Assembly: GCA_002914805.1 (NCBI GenBank)
Contig: JXTB01000068.1
Span: 769,364 to 833,363, forward strand
DNA: 64,000 nucleotides
Direction of reading: 5' to 3'
From: Parasponia andersonii
Taxonomy: Eukaryota; Streptophyta; Magnoliopsida; Rosales; Cannabaceae
The notes under the pieces: generated by a model
The model's database searches: none
What the model was told of the DNA's origin: nothing
Seen by the model: only the letters and a program-made list of their open reading frames with translations
Shown: positions 63,367 to 64,000 of the stretch, in pieces
Position numbering within the stretch: the first letter of the stretch is position 1
Layout: every line of letters begins with the position of its first letter
Translations under genes and position numbers: made by a program

Positions 63367-64000
63367 GAGATAGAAAGATACAAAGCAAGACTAGTTGCGA
63401 AAGGCTATAGTCAAAGAGTCGGCATTAACTATGACGAGGTATTCGCTCTTGTTGCACAATTGGAAACTATAAGATTAATTATTTCTCTTGCTGCTCAGAA
63501 CAAATGGAAGATTCATCAGGTGGATATAAAATCTGCATTTCTGAATGGAGTTCTTGAAGAAGAAGTTTATATCGGACAATCATTGGGTTATGAAATGAAA
63601 GGCCATAAAGATAAGATTTTGAAGCTGAAGAAGGCTCTTTATGGTATAAAGCAAGTACCAAGAGCATGGAACAATCGAATTGACAAATATTTCCAAGAGA
63701 ATGGATTCATTAAGTGCCCTTATGAACATGTTCTCTATGTTAAGACTAAAGATGGAGATATTCTGATCGTATGCTTGTACGTGGATGATCTCATATTCAC
63801 TAGAAGTAAACCAAGGATGTTTGACGAATTCAAGAGAGTAATGACACATGAATTTAAAATAACAGACATCGAACTTATAGCGTACTACCTCGGTATAGAA
63901 GTCAAGCAAAATGAAAAAGGTATATTTATCTCTCAAGAAAGCTATACAGAGGAGATCCTGAAGAAGTTCAATATGGATGATTACAAGCCGATAAGTACAC
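63367..64000 (+). pseudogene. Ty1/copia reverse transcriptase, open to the window edge
   Basis: After a stop at 63364-63366 the frame is open for 211 codons: ARLVAKGYSQ, QVDIKSAFLNG, LKKALYGIK and YVDDLIF, the catalytic box, are all in place. It is scored as a pseudogene because upstream gag and integrase are broken and the same polyprotein frame has a stop just before it. RNase H would follow beyond the window. Confidence 0.85.

Larger units (their letters stand above)
59621..64000 (+). mobile_element. Ty1/copia LTR retrotransposon, runs off the window
   Basis: A 5' LTR (59621-60087) and primer binding site (60091-60102) are followed by gag, protease, integrase and reverse transcriptase in the Ty1/copia order. 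The five bases before the LTR are CTAAT; the right end lies outside the window, so no target duplication could be checked. Many stops and at least one frameshift interrupt gag and integrase, but the reverse transcriptase region is open from 63367 to the window edge. This copy cannot make a full polyprotein. Confidence 0.93.

Overview
This window looks like nuclear DNA from a dicot plant. It is AT-rich, its genes are split by many GT-AG introns, every recognisable protein is a plant family member, and the spaces between genes are full of plant-type LTR retrotransposons, MITE-like elements and TA/CT microsatellites. I cannot name the species. One 40-base run of N shows it is a scaffolded assembly.

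Layout from left to right. 1-1640: probable Ty3/gypsy LTR-type repeat on the minus strand, cut by the window edge. 1641-7320: intergenic, with a LINE RNase H remnant. 7499-12853 (+): complete 19-exon gene for cytosolic NADP-malic enzyme (590 aa). 13310-17601 (-): complete 10-exon cereblon-like gene (LON plus CULT domains, 528 aa), convergent with the malic enzyme gene. 19538-24647: a decayed full-length Ty3/gypsy element with an exact 5-bp target-site duplication. 25446-26314 (+): 5' half of a GDP-mannose 3,5-epimerase gene, broken just before the catalytic YxxxK motif. 27233-34902 (+): complete 15-exon organellar tryptophanyl-tRNA synthetase gene (413 aa), whose introns hold a tRNA-Pro-like relic and a solo LTR. 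39448-42539 (+): complete 6-exon histidine phosphotransfer gene (AHP4-like, 147 aa). 47805-49675 (+): complete 5-exon Aux/IAA gene (IAA18/26-like, 304 aa). 49676-59620: AT-rich repeat-derived intergenic DNA. 59621-64000: 5' LTR and coding part of a Ty1/copia element running off the right edge.

The exon models were built by hand from splice sites, conserved protein motifs and phase agreement. All five complete models close in frame to a stop codon. The genes do not form one pathway. Two gene pairs echo my memory of Arabidopsis neighbours: cereblon-like with organellar TrpRS on chromosome 2, and an AHP4-type phosphotransfer gene (cytokinin relay) with an IAA26-type repressor gene (auxin) on chromosome 3.

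I found no undescribed multi-gene system. The most interesting items are a plant cereblon with the complete three-tryptophan pocket, a GME copy cut at its catalytic motif, three copies of one MITE family around the AHP-Aux/IAA interval, and a very short insertion that looks like an aborted target-primed reverse transcription event.
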